Numbered from the stretch's first letter, positions 44,351 through 56,812 are shown. The stretch: 64,000 nt of DNA from Vitellaria paradoxa (GCA_019916065.1 CM034234.1:10197844-10261843); one strand, 5' to 3'. Program-made: numbers and translations. The notes: generated by a model from the letters alone, not told the origin.

Positions 44351-45031
44351 TGACTAATTTTGTGATCTTAGAGTTAATGACCAGATAATTTGTAAAATGA
44401 TTCTACAAAAATTTTAAGCACCAACATAAAATGTAAATATATGTTTTAATATTGACGGTTAAATGCATATTTAACTATTTATATGCCCTAACCATTTTTG
44501 CATTTGGGTATCAAAAAATATTTTGCTTTTTTTTATTTTTTTGTCTTATTTGATTTTTTTGCTAAAATTTATTTTTTTTGAATTGTAACTTTTAAACGTA
44601 ATTGCCAAAAAAAAAAAAAAAAAATTCAGGCCTATTTAAATAAAAGTTTAAAAAATAAAAAAAATTAACATTTTCGTTACTTTTTTTAAGCATATAACTT
44701 TTACTTGAAGGAATATTTTTAATTTTTTTTCTTAACACATGTAAAAATTATATCTTCTAAAAAATAAATTTTAATAAAAATATATAAAAAAACATAAAAA
44801 TTAAAAAAATCAAAAATCAATTTTTTTTTCATACCGAAACAACGCTGTCCAGATTCGGAATTTTCCTCGTTGACAGACGTTGGGAATGCAGGTGCGTGAG
44901 TGATTAAAAGGACAATAGTTTAAGAAGTGAAATGCTACGTTTTTTTTTTTTTTTTTTGGCTCCAAAACGACAACGTTTTAGTTGGGTGTAACAAAGAGTG
45001 TAAACATGGAGGTGTAAGCTTAGCATTTCAC
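44351..45031. repeat. Right inverted arm of the Mutator-like element
   Basis: Inverse of 43739 down to 42989 with small differences in homopolymer lengths. Its tip carries GTGAAATGCTA (44927-44937) and TAGCATTTCAC (45021-45031), a perfect 11-bp inverted pair enclosing ~83 bp that include ACGACAACGTTTTAGTTGGG. Confidence 0.85.
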
Positions 45032-45040
45032 AATAAATAA

Positions 45041-46271
45041 ATAAATCCAACTTAAATTTCAAGTGCGGCTTTGGAATTAGGACCATAAGCTTAGGCCCTA
45101 AATTTAATATATACTCAAGTCCAAACCCAAGTCCAACCAAAGTATGTTATACCTGTTCAAAAGCCCCGCTTGAACTCAAATTTAATCAGCTCTACTTGGA
45201 CACAAGACCCTTGCGACCAACAATGGCGGGGGAGAGAGTGGCATGGGGAATTTATTGTACTTTGTGATAATCCAAGTGGGTTCAGTCCGCCATGTACACA
45301 AAATTAGGTGTTCTGGACATTGGAAGGAGGAAGACGGAAGATGAGAGAAGATACAATTGAAAGAGAGAGAGAGCTAAAGTAGTCTAACAAAAGACCGAAT
45401 TCAAAGCCATTTTTTATATAACGATTTTATTACGAAGCAAAAACAATTTATTTTAAAATTTCTTCCCGTTGATGTCGTGGAAAGAAACAGCGACTTTGGG
45501 AGGGACAAGATTTTTGAGGGGACTTAAAAGTTAGAAAATAGAGTTTGACAAGGTAACAATGCATTGGGAAAAGTCTCCGGAAAACCCTTTTCGTATACCT
45601 CAAAATCTTTTTACGAAGTAATGGTAAAGCAAATGCCGGTCTGACATCTATAAATAGACGGACATTCTTCCGTGAGAGAGACCTGTGGCTTTGAAACTTG
45701 CAATGAACAGGGATATTGAACGCAGTGATACAGGATCCAATTATTAGCAGAAAACCAATCATGTGGCTTAGTTGGGGAAGCCAAAAAAATTTTATCCTTT
45801 AAGTAACTAATTTTTTAACTTTTTAATAGTTTAATATTTTTGCCCTTGATGATTTGAAAAAATTTTAAATTTAAAAAAATAAATTTGATCACTTCAGAGG
45901 GAAAAAAAAAAAAAAAAAAAAACCAAAAAACTGATTAGTCATAAGCTAAAAAGCTATCTAGGCTTTTCAAACTGAGCCTAGATATACTTTGATAGGAAAA
46001 CTTGACTACTTCCCCCTTTCTTTTTCACAACACATTGTTCCAAGATTCTGTTTAGGGTTTTTGGTAGGTTGGACCAAACAATAAAATTTGTTGACAGGGC
46101 AACAGATAGCAATCTTATACCTGCCTCCAATCATGGGAAATAATTCCACACCTACTGGAATGGAACAGACAAAGGAATATCCTGAATGTGCACTCAAGGA
46201 TTGAACTCAATATAAGAGCTCAATAGCCTTACCTTCAACATCACAACATTTTAGTTTTACTTCAATTGTAT

Positions 46272-46306
<35 letters not shown>

Positions 46307-47171
46307 CTCTAGTCTTGTATATAGGTCCAAGACTCATGCAGATATTTTTTTGAAAAAAGGATTTTGCAATTTTGCTAACGTTGAGGGTTGGGGAATTCTT
46401 TTTTCTCTTGTATGCATTGAGTAATTAATAAGTTGAAGAGGCTTGTGCATTTAGCAAATCCCTAGGAAGGAATCAAAAAGTGACTGGTCAAATTTTTCCT
46501 ACAAAAAAACTAAACATCAAATTGGAGAATCTTTTCATTACCTAGATGACCAAATTTGAAAAGTGACATCTTTACATTAAAATATAAGTTTTCAGCCACT
46601 CTGGAAAGGAATATCTGCTGCTCACAAGCATAAAGAAAACAAAAACCCAAGTACAGGTTCAGCGTCATAACAATTCAGTTCATTATATTCACGCATAATT
46701 GCAAAAATACCAATTGGGCATTGCTAGGAGAATATTTTGAGAAATGCAATAAAGTAGAAGAGATGTGGAATATAAAGAGTTGATTCAATTGAAGAAGGAG
46801 AGATTAAAAAGTCATGTACAGAGTCAATCCCCTTTCCAACAAAGGACAAAAGTAAAAATGGAGATGCCACACAAAGATTAAAAAAAAAGACCAAATGAAC
46901 TGACCACCAAAACACAACACTGGTTCATTTTCAAGCCAGCAATTGAAAAAAAAAAAAAAAGCACCTTCCCTGGAAAACAATTCAAGAGGACGAACTGGGC
47001 TCTTACTTTAGCCCACTCATCCTTCGCTATGCGATGTAGAAAGATCAAAACATGTTAGATATAACACACATACCTAAAAACTTTACAGTAAGTCTCTATC
47101 AGACTCCACCTCTGTTATTGCAACTTCAGCTACTCGTGGCATCCCGCTGACTAAATTCTATTGCTTGGAAT
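45041..47171. other. Spacer and 3' flank of the NT-C2 gene
   Basis: No confident gene. A 104-codon minus-strand open frame at 45448-45762 has no recognisable domain and is probably chance. Family D copy 2 lies at 45768-45981, a (GA)n run at about 46274-46305, and the last few hundred bases before 47171 are probably the NT-C2 gene's 3' UTR. Confidence 0.5.
45768..45981. mobile_element. MITE family D copy 2 (decayed)
   Basis: The right end, reverse-complemented, starts TAGGCTCAGTTTGAAAAGCC. The interior TAATATTTTTGCCCTTGATG matches the family core. The left end (GGGGAAGCCAAAAAAATTTT) is poorly preserved. Confidence 0.5.
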
Positions 47172-50100
47172 TTAGGAAGGTTGTTGCGGTTGTATCCGGG
47201 TGTAATTAAACTCGATCTGTAACCGTTGATGAAGGGGCGTGGAAGCCATCAAACCTTTCTTAATATCCGCCTGCAATTCCCTTATTGGGATTGCAGCCAA
47301 GAAGCTCTTTATGTACTCCTTGCATGACTCCTTCCCTTGGCACAGAACCTCATCCTCTTGCAGCACTTCAGTCTTCATCAACTCTTCGGGTTTGGGTAAT
47401 ACTGCCTGTTCTACAGAACTCTGCTGAGCTGGCTGGTTCTTTGGTTCAGCTGGGGCAGTAGCAACTATCTCCTCGGCGGGCTTTTCTTCAGGGGATTGTG
47501 TGGAACTTGGGAGTCTGTAAATTGTTGTGTTTCTGTCGAATTTCAATATATAGGCCTGGTCGCATCCCTCATAGAGCCTTTCTCCCAATGTATCGATGAT
47601 GTAGTAAGCTTCTGGCTCAACCTTGAGGACGAAAAAATGATCATTCCAACTGACAATGTAAATTTGGGGATCACTATTGCCGAGGGATTCAGACCCTACA
47701 CGGCTAATCTCATCCCATATGTTGTCGAAGGACATGGCACCATGTAAAAAATCAAATCTCCCCTCGTCCATACCGTCCGGATGAAAAAACCCAATAAAGG
47801 ACTTCCCGGGAACTACAGAAAGAGGGCGTATTTTTGCTTGGAGAACTGTTTCCAGATCAAAGTGCTTGTCGGGAAAACGCACCCTGTAGGTCTGATTCTC
47901 GCAAAGGTTCCTCCATTCTAACGACCCTTCTCTGATCAGAGTGTCAAATTGGGACTTAATGGGCATAAGCTCTCGATTATTTTGAAACCAATCTGCAATG
48001 ACAGCAACAAGAGCCGTACAAGCACTCTCACCCGCTGCCCGTTCACTCCGCTGATCAATAGAAGCAAAGAAGGCCTGGGTTTGAAGCTTCATGTTTCCAT
48101 CACGACTTATAATTTCTTTCTGTTTCCAGCTGCCAATGGCAAAATTGTCATCTCCAAACTCGGAGACCGATGATCGGTTTGCACTCGAGTCTTCATCACT
48201 CTTCTGCCACTGCCAAAATGGAAAACATTATTTGCACAAGCACATTATACGGTTTCGTTTGATAAAACAAATAGAAGAAAGCTGCAAACTAAGTACTTTT
48301 TAACACAGAGAACATTTCATGAAATTTAGAATCTGATTTCAAGCAACAATAAGAAACATCAGTATGCCAAGAGTCAGCTGAGTTCTCTAAGCAAAATAAA
48401 GGCCCCCAAAAAGAAACTGTAACAATCAACAGCTACGTGAACTTCCATAGAAAAAAGATACATATGTTAAACAGCAAAAATAAACAAACCTCTAAGGCTT
48501 TCGCTTAATTAATGTCAATTACCACACAACAGTATTTTTTTACAATTTGTCAAAATGAACAGAGAAATCTCACTTGAAGAATTTGATTAGAAGAAATATT
48601 TACCAGAAAACATGCTAGAATTAAGAAAAGAAACAGTCACGCATTCTTACCCCAAAACAAAGAGATTCATCAGAGCTTAGCTGTCGCCGATCAAAGTCAA
48701 TGTCATCCCCACCTTCTTCTCCATAGGCCTTTTTTAATAGTGGTTCCCCTTTAGCCTTGGGAGATCTGAAGCTAAGCTTCCTCTTCCTCCAAGGCAAGAG
48801 ACTCCGCTTTGAAGTCAGGGGTAAAGATGGATCAGGTATAGAGACAGTGGAATCATCCATACTTGCGCAACCAACATCTGATCTGCGGTTGCTGTAGTAA
48901 ACCCAATCCTCATCCTCGCCGTAAATCCTTGTATTTGAGTAAAAGGATACACCGGCACAGTTTGCAGAAGCCAATGTACCATAACTAAATGATTTTCTAA
49001 CACTTGAATCCTCCTTTTCCTCATCTGATTTTCCTTGCTCAAACTCATCAAATGAGTCCAAGTCAAAGGGGTAGGTGTAATCACCATCTTCACTCCTAGC
49101 AGAGCACCTGCCGTCACTTCCCTCTTCCTCACGGCATGCCTTTTTTGCTCTTCGGGTTGACACATACTCTGTAAAAATCTTCACCTTCCTCAGACCAGCC
49201 TTAAGTGCTGAAAGCTCGTCTTTCTCTGTTGACGGAGGGTCTCCTGACTGGGGAGGAGGAGGCGATGGGGCTGGAACTATTGATCTCAGGACTGAATCCA
49301 CAGGTTCTTGACCAGTCAGCTCCAATAAACTGAGTGATATCTGTAGTGCAACAGAAAAACTTAAACAAGGAAACAAGAGGGAGAAAACATGCGCCAGCTT
49401 TCATCATAAAAAAGGGGAAAATACAATCCAAAAGCTAACGTATTCGCAAATGGCTCATACACAGAGCAAGTGATGAGGCTCAGCTACACTGCCTGAGACA
49501 AGAGGGATGTTAAGCTCAAAGTCTTTTTCCTCAACTTTAGAAGCAAACTCAGCAAGGTTCAACGATACTGTTCCGACAACTGGCGACTTGGTTTTCTGCC
49601 CTTGATTCAGTCCCTGGATCAAACAAAGTATTTACAAGTTTTTAATCAGTTGAACTGAAAAATCTCAAAACAAGACATATGCCAGCACACAAACATGCGT
49701 GACAGAAGATATTCATTTTATTTCTTATAATTACAAAAAAAAAAAAACTCAAAGTTATGCTTGATAAATATGTGTCCCAGATAATATAATATTCCAAATT
49801 TTTAGACGGTATCATTGGAGACCAAGCAGGATTAACATGATGAAGAGGAAATTGTCCATTTGCCTTCCAAAAGCACCAATATCTAATGTAAGACCAATAC
49901 GAGTGATCTAATTAGCCAAAATGGGTTTCCAGGAGGAGTGCTACACAACTGAAGTTACAGAATAGCAATCCCCCAAACTGAGCCATATCATCAAATTTCC
50001 AACTACAGAACTAACATCACCTCAAAATCCAAAAATTGGTTAAGCCCCCCAGCATACTTTGGTCTAATATCAAAATTATTCTAAAAACCCAGAAAACAGT

Positions 50101-51081
50101 CAACTGAAACCCTCCAAATCAATCAACACCTAATAATTTAACAAGTCAATAAACAATACAATTTATTGACTTCAATCAAAAATTTCACAGAAATCAGTAG
50201 AGAACACACCAAAAATTTCCATTCACACATGAGCAGCAAAACCAATAACAATCCCCCCCCCCCACACACACACACATAAATACAACTTACATAAAAAATT
50301 GCACCATTAACACATCAACCACAACAGCTTAAGTATTTCAATGTTATTTACATATCTATCTTTCAGTTCTTGACAGAAAATCTTAATAAAGATGACACAT
50401 TTCAGCCACCAAAAAAGAAAACATTCTGAGAAATCTTATAGTGTTGATCAAACCAAAATCATATCAGGCTATAGAAACAGACAAAAAAACTTTTGGTATT
50501 TTCAGAACAAACTAGATCCCATCATATTCAACCACAAACCACACAGAAACCATGAAATACCCACAAAGCTTCTGTAATTCCCCCAAAAATTATCCGATCA
50601 AAGACACCATCAAAATATGCAAAAACATTCAAACCCAAAACAAATAAAAAAGAAAACACCCAAATTTTTGTGGAAAAAAAATAAAAGAAAGAAAAAAACA
50701 AGAAAAGCAGATAGTCAAAGTCAACAGAAAACTGACATTCAAGACAGTGAATGTGATCTCCCAGGGATGGAAAACATTGTCCTTGTACCCAGACAGATTA
50801 CACGCGCTCTGAAACTCCTCCTCCCACTCGACGACACCGTTTTCCCCCAACCCAGCCTCCTTGGTGAAGTTCCTCTTCACCGTCCGACGAAGGGAGCCGA
50901 GGGCAATCTTGGGTCCCTTCCACCTGATCTCCACGGCCAGCAGTCCGGCTGACCCGTCACCCTTTTCTGCGTCCGCACCCACAGGAACATACCCTTCCAG
51001 CCTCCGCACCACCAGCCTCACCTCGTACTTCTTCGACTGTAGAGGTGGCCACGGCCGCCACCTCATCATCTTCACCCCCAT
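47172..51081 (-). CDS. NT-C2 (EEIG1/EHBP1 N-terminal type) domain protein
   Basis: Four exons, all in phase 0 with GT/AG borders (50737-51081, 49461-49613, 48651-49340, 47172-48209), encode 741 residues. Residues 1-170 are an NT-type C2 domain: MRWRPWPPLQSKKYEVRLVV, EIRWKGPK, RRTVKRNFT, VVEWEEEFQS, YKDNVFHPWEITFTV, then GTVSLNLAEFAS in exon 2 and ISLSLLEL at the start of exon 3. NT-C2 domains link membranes to actin or endocytic partners in other eukaryotes (family knowledge). Residues ~171-396 are a charged, probably disordered linker with acidic runs and SKRSLLPWRKRKLSFRSPKA. Residues ~430-630 form a conserved plant C-terminal domain beginning AGESACTALVAVIADWF; see findings for a possible peptidase-like layout. 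A Pro/Gln/Glu-rich stretch and a conserved tail (CKEYIKSFLAAIPIRELQAD) follow. It resembles At5g04860-type proteins, whose role is unknown. Confidence 0.9.
49614..50736 (-). other. Intron 1 of the NT-C2 gene
   Basis: A 1.1-kb AT-rich intron between the first two coding exons, with a (C)n-(CA)n tract near 50252-50275. The open frames inside carry no recognisable domain. Confidence 0.75.
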
Positions 51082-51510
51082 TGCTAGAAAGAGAGAGAGA
51101 TTGAACTGCCCAGCGCACGCGCGGGCGGCTTCTAGAGAGAGAAAGTGAAGATCTGCATAAATTGTCGCTGCACAATGGAAGACTTAGGAAGGAAAATCGA
51201 AGTGGGTTTCTTCGGATCTTCGAAATTCCTCGGAGAAACCAAACGGTTCGCGGAGAAATTCAATGGGGTATTATCCAGACGCAAAACCAAGATCAAAACT
51301 TTGAGGATTTCCCTCGAGAGAAACGCTCGATATCAAAGAGTGAAACTCAGAGAGGGAGAGACCGAATATGCCGTTATTTACAGCTGTGACACAAAATCTA
51401 GAGAGAGAAAGTGTAGAGAGATAACGAGAGGTTCGAGTGCGTGGGGGCCGGTAATGTGATCCTACTTGAATGTTTGGTAGACAGAGAGAGAGAGAGAGTA
51501 ACTCAGGAGT
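51082..51510 (-). promoter_or_regulatory. 5' leader and proximal promoter of the NT-C2 gene
   Basis: The block is GC-richer than its flanks and CT-rich on the minus strand (several GAGAGA runs on the plus strand at 51090-51100, 51133-51142, 51398-51424 and 51482-51499). This is the usual look of a plant 5' leader with Y-patches. Open frames on both strands here are by-products of the composition. No TATA box could be fixed. Confidence 0.4.
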
Positions 51511-51963
51511 AACGTTAACCAAACCCAGGTGTGGTTAAATGAAAATGTAGATCAGATGTGTATAAAATGTATCGATACGTATATATTGCGTCCCGATATA
51601 ACGGCTGCACGTTGACTTTGTCTTTGAAGCACTGTTTCAAGTGAAAATTCTAAAGATTAATTATTTTTTATCTCACTATAGATTATGATCTCACTATCTA
51701 TTTTATTTTATTTTATTTTATTTTTTTCACCCTAAACGTATCTTAAACGTATCTCAACAATAAATCAACAATTAGTTTTGACTCGAAATATTTTTTCTAT
51801 TCCAACTGTTATTTTTGTCAAATTATAAAAATAAAAAAGCCTGGCCTATTAAGAAACAACAGTAGACAAACGTTAGTTCAAAATTTATATTTCAACACGG
51901 ATAGTAAATCATAAAATTATTTATTATTTGTTTACCAATTATCACTAATTCGAGTCCAACATT

Positions 51964-52468
51964 GGCATTGTTTGGTTTGTTAAAAATTAACAAAAATCTC
52001 TAAAACTTTTTAAAAATTTTTAAAATTCTCTAACACATTTTGGTCAACTCGTATTTTGTGAAATATCTATAAATTTCTATATATATCTATATATCTTGAC
52101 AAATTTTTACAAACCTCAATACTATTTTTTACAAATCTCAATAATTTTTTCACAAATCTTAATAAGCTATACTAAGATAAATTTCAACGAATCTAACACA
52201 AATTTGTGGAAATGGACTGAAAAAACCACTCCCACAATTTCTCTCTCCAAATTTTTTACATAGAAATCAAAAAGTTCAACAACTTCTAACAATATTTTGA
52301 TATTCCTAAAAAACTATTTTCATAGTTTCTTTCTTTAACTTTTTACCGCAAAAGTCAAAAAATTACACTATTCATATCTAAAAATGTAGTTTGAATTAAA
52401 AATACCAAATACTAAAAATTATTCCAAACCACATTTTTTCTTATTTTTTACTATTCCAAACTCTACCA
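51964..52468. mobile_element. ~505-bp MITE, relative of 5957-6373
   Basis: The left end GGCATTGTTTGGTTTGTTAA pairs with the right end, reverse complement GGTAGAGTTTGGAATAGTAA. Interior phrases on the plus strand (ACAAATCTCAATAATTTTTT) are the inverse of those in the element at 5957-6373. The right end also resembles that of family C. Confidence 0.55.
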
Positions 52469-53089
52469 TTGTTAGGAAAGTCAAATCTGTAAAACACAAC
52501 AAGAATAATGAAAAGCTTCCTATACACGGAGATGTTAACTTAATTAATAATCAAATAGGATTATGTTTCCCTCAACTACTATTTAATGAGTGATAAAAAT
52601 TTTAATAAATATATAATTTAAATGTTAAATAAAAATATAATTTAATTTAGTTAATTATAATCATTTATAAATAATATATTAATAATTTTTAATTAATAAA
52701 ATTAAATACTTTCAAAAACATGATATGATATGCTTCAGAACTATTTGTTATTATCTTATATGAGTTTATTATTATTGGTGCAGAAAAAATATATCAGACA
52801 CGTGGCATTGATCCCTGAGCACACGTGACATCATTTTTTAGCAATGACATGCTGAGCAACTCAGTGCCAAGCACAGTTCTTTCATAATGTGGTTGGATTG
52901 AGAGGGCTTGAAGTTACTTTTAAATTTCAGGGATCTGAAGTTAAATCTCAACCGTTCAATTAACATGAACTTGACCTGACTTTTCAATTTAAAAATACAA
53001 TTTTTTACATTAAAGGAGTAAACCAGTCAACAAGGAAAACATTAAATAATGAAAAAAAAAGAAGGAAAAAAAAGTTTGAAATGATGAAA

Positions 53090-53880
53090 GAAAAAGAGCA
53101 AAGAGAAAACTAAAGATAAATAAAAATACTAACTAAATATAAATAAAGATATAGTAAATTTCTTAACTATTTTTATTCTTTAAAAATATTTAAATCTATA
53201 TTAAAGATAAAATAAAAATATAGTAAATTTTTAGTTATTTTTATTTTTAAAAATATTTAAATTTATAGTAATTTAAAATTTTAATTATTTATTTATATTT
53301 AATTGTTTTATCTTTAGTTGTTATCTTTATTTTTATTTAGTTGTTAATCTTAATCTAAAAAAACATTTACTATATCTGTATTTATCTTTAATATAAATTT
53401 AAATATTTTCTTAAAATAAAAATAATGTAAATTTTATTATTTTTTATTTATCACAAATTATTATATTTATTTGTCTTTTCTTTATTTATTTTGGATTTAT
53501 AACAGGAGTCACCAGGATGAGTTGAGGAGATCCGGTAAAAATACAGTAAATTTTTAATTATTATGGTTTACAAATATTTAAATCTATATTAATATAAAAT
53601 TTTAATTATTTATTTATCTTTAGTTGTTATCTTTATTGAAATTTATATTAATTTAAAATATTGATTATTTTAAAATTTATCTCTTTATTGTTATCTTTTT
53701 TTATCTTTAATCACTATATGTTTACTTATCTATCTTTGATTTTTTTTTTTTTTTTTACTTATCTTGGGTTTGCAACAGGAACCCTTAGATTTCACTTAAA
53801 AAGATCTAACGCTTTATATTTTGAAAAACTCCCCTCAATCCTAATCATTTTATTTATATTTACTTTTTCATTGCAACCAT
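53090..53880. repeat. Cluster of direct and inverted AT-rich repeats
   Basis: A segment containing ATATAGTAAATTT and AAAATATTTAAATCTATATT recurs in direct orientation (about 53147, 53215 and 53560) and inverted near 53365-53430. The phrase TTTATAACAGGAGTCACC near 53498 has a diverged copy TTTGCAACAGGAACCCTTAG near 53769. Probably a decayed, self-nested element; borders not defined. Confidence 0.4.
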
Positions 53881-54099
53881 AAATGTCACATCACAAGTTA
53901 GTTTAGTTCATTTATTACAATATCATTAGGGTTGCAATGAAAAATGCATTGCATGGGTTGAATGTTCAAATCAAGGGTCAAAATGTAATCAAACTTTATT
54001 AATTTCATCAACAGTATTTATTAATTTAATCAAACTTAGCTTGATTGCATCTTAACCTCTGATTTGAACACTACAACCTTTAAAACCCTATTAGCTCAA

Positions 54100-54380
54100 T
54101 TAGGTTTCGTTTGGCAATGTTGTTGGAGCTATTAGTTATTAGTTTTTTATCTTTTTTCTAAAATAACCAAAATTACTTTTTTAAATATTGAAGGATAAAA
54201 ATGTTAAATTAACAAAAACTTCAAAATTAGCTACTAAAAAGTTAAATTTTTTCCTTTTCCAAGTACAAAAAAAAAAAAAAAAACTAAAAAAAAAAACAAG
54301 TTTTTTAGTAGCTAATTAGTACTTAGTAGTTGCTAACTAAAAAAATATCAGTTTTTTTTTACTTCTCAAACCATATCTTA
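54100..54380. mobile_element. MITE family D copy 3
   Basis: The left end TTAGGTTTCGTTTGGCAATG pairs with the right end, reverse complement TAAGATATGGTTTGAGAAGT. Interior inverted words TTAGTAGCTAATTAG and TAGCTACTAAAAAG resemble copy 1. Confidence 0.6.
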
Positions 54381-55642
54381 ATTTGTTATTTTTGCGTGGC
54401 AAACATAAAGTGACATTTTCAAATGTCACATCATACATGCTACTCTAAAATTTATTATGCTCATTAAATACACTGTGATATGCATTAAATTAAAAATAAA
54501 TCGTTAATATATTTATTAAAAAATGAAAAAATAGTGGGACTATAATAATGTTATTGTCAAATCATTCTCTTATTAATTTATTTATTCCCTAATTTATAAA
54601 TAGTCCAAAAAATGCACCAAATAAGATACGCTCACTATTATTGATTGAATTTTCTTTCGCTAATATTTTCTTATAACTTAATTACTAACTTAAGTTTCGG
54701 AGCTTTCTTGGTTAAAAACATTCTCGAACCGTTTTTTTAAACTGTTTCCTGTACTTTCGGACAGTGGATAGTAAATTCCATTGACATGGTAGGCACACGC
54801 AAAGGTTTTTTTTTTTTTATCTCCGCACAATTATCTTTATGAAAAAAATTAATCTATTCTACGAAATTCAATGTTTTTTTTAATATCAAAAACAAAATTA
54901 AAAAAAAAAAAAGTGTAAACTACAGCCAAAGCATGCATGACGGATTTGAGAGGAGAAACATTTACACGTAGTTAAGATACTTTTTGAAAATAAAATAAAA
55001 TTATAAAATAAAATTACATTTCTAAACACAATTTTAATTTTTATTTCAAGAAAAAAATAACAGTAGAAAATAAAAAACACAAAACATAAATTCATAAATA
55101 TAAACAAAAAAAATGACAATATTATCAAATAGCCTCTAATTAAAACTCTTTAAGAATTTGCTCAAAATAAGAACCAAAATAATTTGGCACGTTGGGTCAC
55201 ATGAGTCACAAGGGTTGAAGTGATTGTGCCATCTGATATATATGTTTTAAATTTATTTTTTATTTTACATTTTTGAAAATAAAAAAAATAGCTCAAAATA
55301 CATTTAAGCACTTATGTTTTAAAAATCTATTTTGGAAAATAGAAAAAAAAATTGATTTAAACATGAAATACAAAATGACAAAAAATTATTTTGAACGTTT
55401 TTAATTCACAAACAAAGAAAATCTTAAAATATGGAAAAAAAATATCAAACTAAATGCGTTTTCTATTTTACGTATTTTGAAACTTTCAAAACATAAAACA
55501 CATAAAATAAAATAAAAAAGCGAACCAAATGACGAAAGATTAATTATATTTTAATTAAATATGACTTTCCATATTCTGTATTGATTGCCTTCTAATCAAG
55601 CTTTTAAACTTCATAGTTTTTGCGCCTCAACGATCTCTTACC

Positions 55643-55888
55643 GGGTTCCAGGGGGCTGAAGTGGGTAAATCGACGACCAAGATGTGATAGTATTAAATCT
55701 AATGGTCTTAATTTATTGTAATAAAATTAAATTTAAAATAAAAATAAAAGTTAGACAAATTTTGATTGGAACATAATTAATGAGGAATATGAAAAGATAC
55801 ATCTTATTTTAATGCAATCACATCCTGTCCGTTGATTTACCCACTGCCGCCCCTACAGTGAATTTTTTCACTGCATCCCCTGGAACCC
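55643..55888. mobile_element. Tandem MITE pair, first unit
   Basis: GGGTTCCAGGGG on the left is the exact inverse of CCCCTGGAACCC on the right. The interior has the phrases AAATTTAAAATAAAAATAAA and TTTTGATTGGAACA, shared with the next unit. The 3' flank begins CTTCTAACT. Confidence 0.75.
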
Positions 55889-55897
55889 CTTCTAACT

Positions 55898-56160
55898 GAT
55901 TCAAGGGGGTTGCAGTGAACAATGGCTGCAGTGGAGAAATAAAGGGTTGAGATTTATTTACACTTAATCCAATGGTTGTAATTTATTTTAATTAAATTTA
56001 TTTTTAAAATAAAAATAAAAGTTTAAAAATTTTGATTGGAACACCATTAATGCATAATATTAAAGATCACGTGTCATTAAAGTATAAAGAGATCTTAGCC
56101 CTTCGTTTTTTTCACTGCAGTCCCTACCATAGATTTGTTCACTGCAGTCCCCTTGAACCC
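55898..56160. mobile_element. Tandem MITE pair, second unit
   Basis: TTCAAGGGGGTTGCAGTGAA on the left pairs with TTCACTGCAGTCCCCTTGAA on the right with two mismatches. Same orientation and internal phrases as the first unit, separated from it by about 10 bp. The downstream flank CCTCTAACT resembles the CTTCTAACT between the two units. Confidence 0.75.
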
Positions 56161-56639
56161 CCTCTAACTTGGGTCATACCAGCCAAAATAAGAAACAAAA
56201 TGGGATCGATTAACTCAAGAAATTAGCATTGGTGTACGACCTAAGATTTTGTTCCTTTTTTTAATAGAATGGCGCAGTAGTTTGGTGGTCAAATTAATAT
56301 GGAAGTCGTTTAAATGTCGATATCGTTTGCCACATGTGTCCTTGCTTGTGTCGATGTATTGTAATTGAGGCATTAATGGGTTGTGATCAGTTTTGGTTAT
56401 AACATATGTGACACAAGACGATATGGCATTTCCTAAACCTAACCATTTTATTTAATGAAAAATATTGTAATTTTGACCAATTTTGTGGTCGCAAAAATTA
56501 TTTTTTTTACAATTGTGTAAGCGTCACGCCAAAGTCTAGGGTGAGGGTGAGTTAATAGATTAAACAAAAATTTTACGTAAATTAAACTAACAACTTAAGT
56601 CAAGTCAAAGGCATAACTAACTAGATTAAGATTTAACTT

Positions 56640-56812
56640 GAAAAGAAAAAAAAAAGTTAACTTTTAGTAGTTGGTTTTTTTAATTCTTTATTAATTTAAT
56701 ATTTTTGTTCATCACTATTTAAAAAAATTAAATGTAAGAGAGCAAATTTGATAATTTTAGAAAAAAAAATTAAATAGTACTAAGTCAGTTTCCAAACAAA
56801 GTTTAAGCGCTG
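56640..56812. mobile_element. MITE family D copy 4 (fragment)
   Basis: AGTTAACTTTTAGTAGTTGG, TTTAATATTTTTGTTCATCA and TCCAAACAAAGTTTAAGC follow the order of family D core and right end. The left end is missing. Confidence 0.45.

Larger units (their letters stand above)
42989..45031. mobile_element. Mutator-like (MULE) foldback element with 9-bp TSD
   Basis: The left arm (42989-43739) and right arm (44351-45031) are long inverted copies of each other, about 0.68-0.75 kb, and enclose a 611-bp AT-rich spacer. The termini read GCCAAATGCTAGGCTTACAC (left) and GTGAAATGCTAAGCTTACAC (reverse complement of right). The perfect 9-bp sequence AATAAATAA flanks the element at 42980-42988 and 45032-45040. 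Long terminal inverted repeats with 9-bp duplications are the hallmark of Mutator-like transposons. There is no transposase frame, so it would move only with help from an autonomous relative. The direct repeat is AT-rich and low in complexity, which slightly weakens the duplication on its own. Confidence 0.88.

Noticed and set aside
45448..45762. 104-codon open frame on the minus strand
   Set aside because: No recognisable domain, no splice or promoter support, and basic composition typical of chance frames.
50861..51148. Plus-strand frame opposite exon 1 of the NT-C2 gene
   Set aside because: Antisense shadow of a conserved coding exon.
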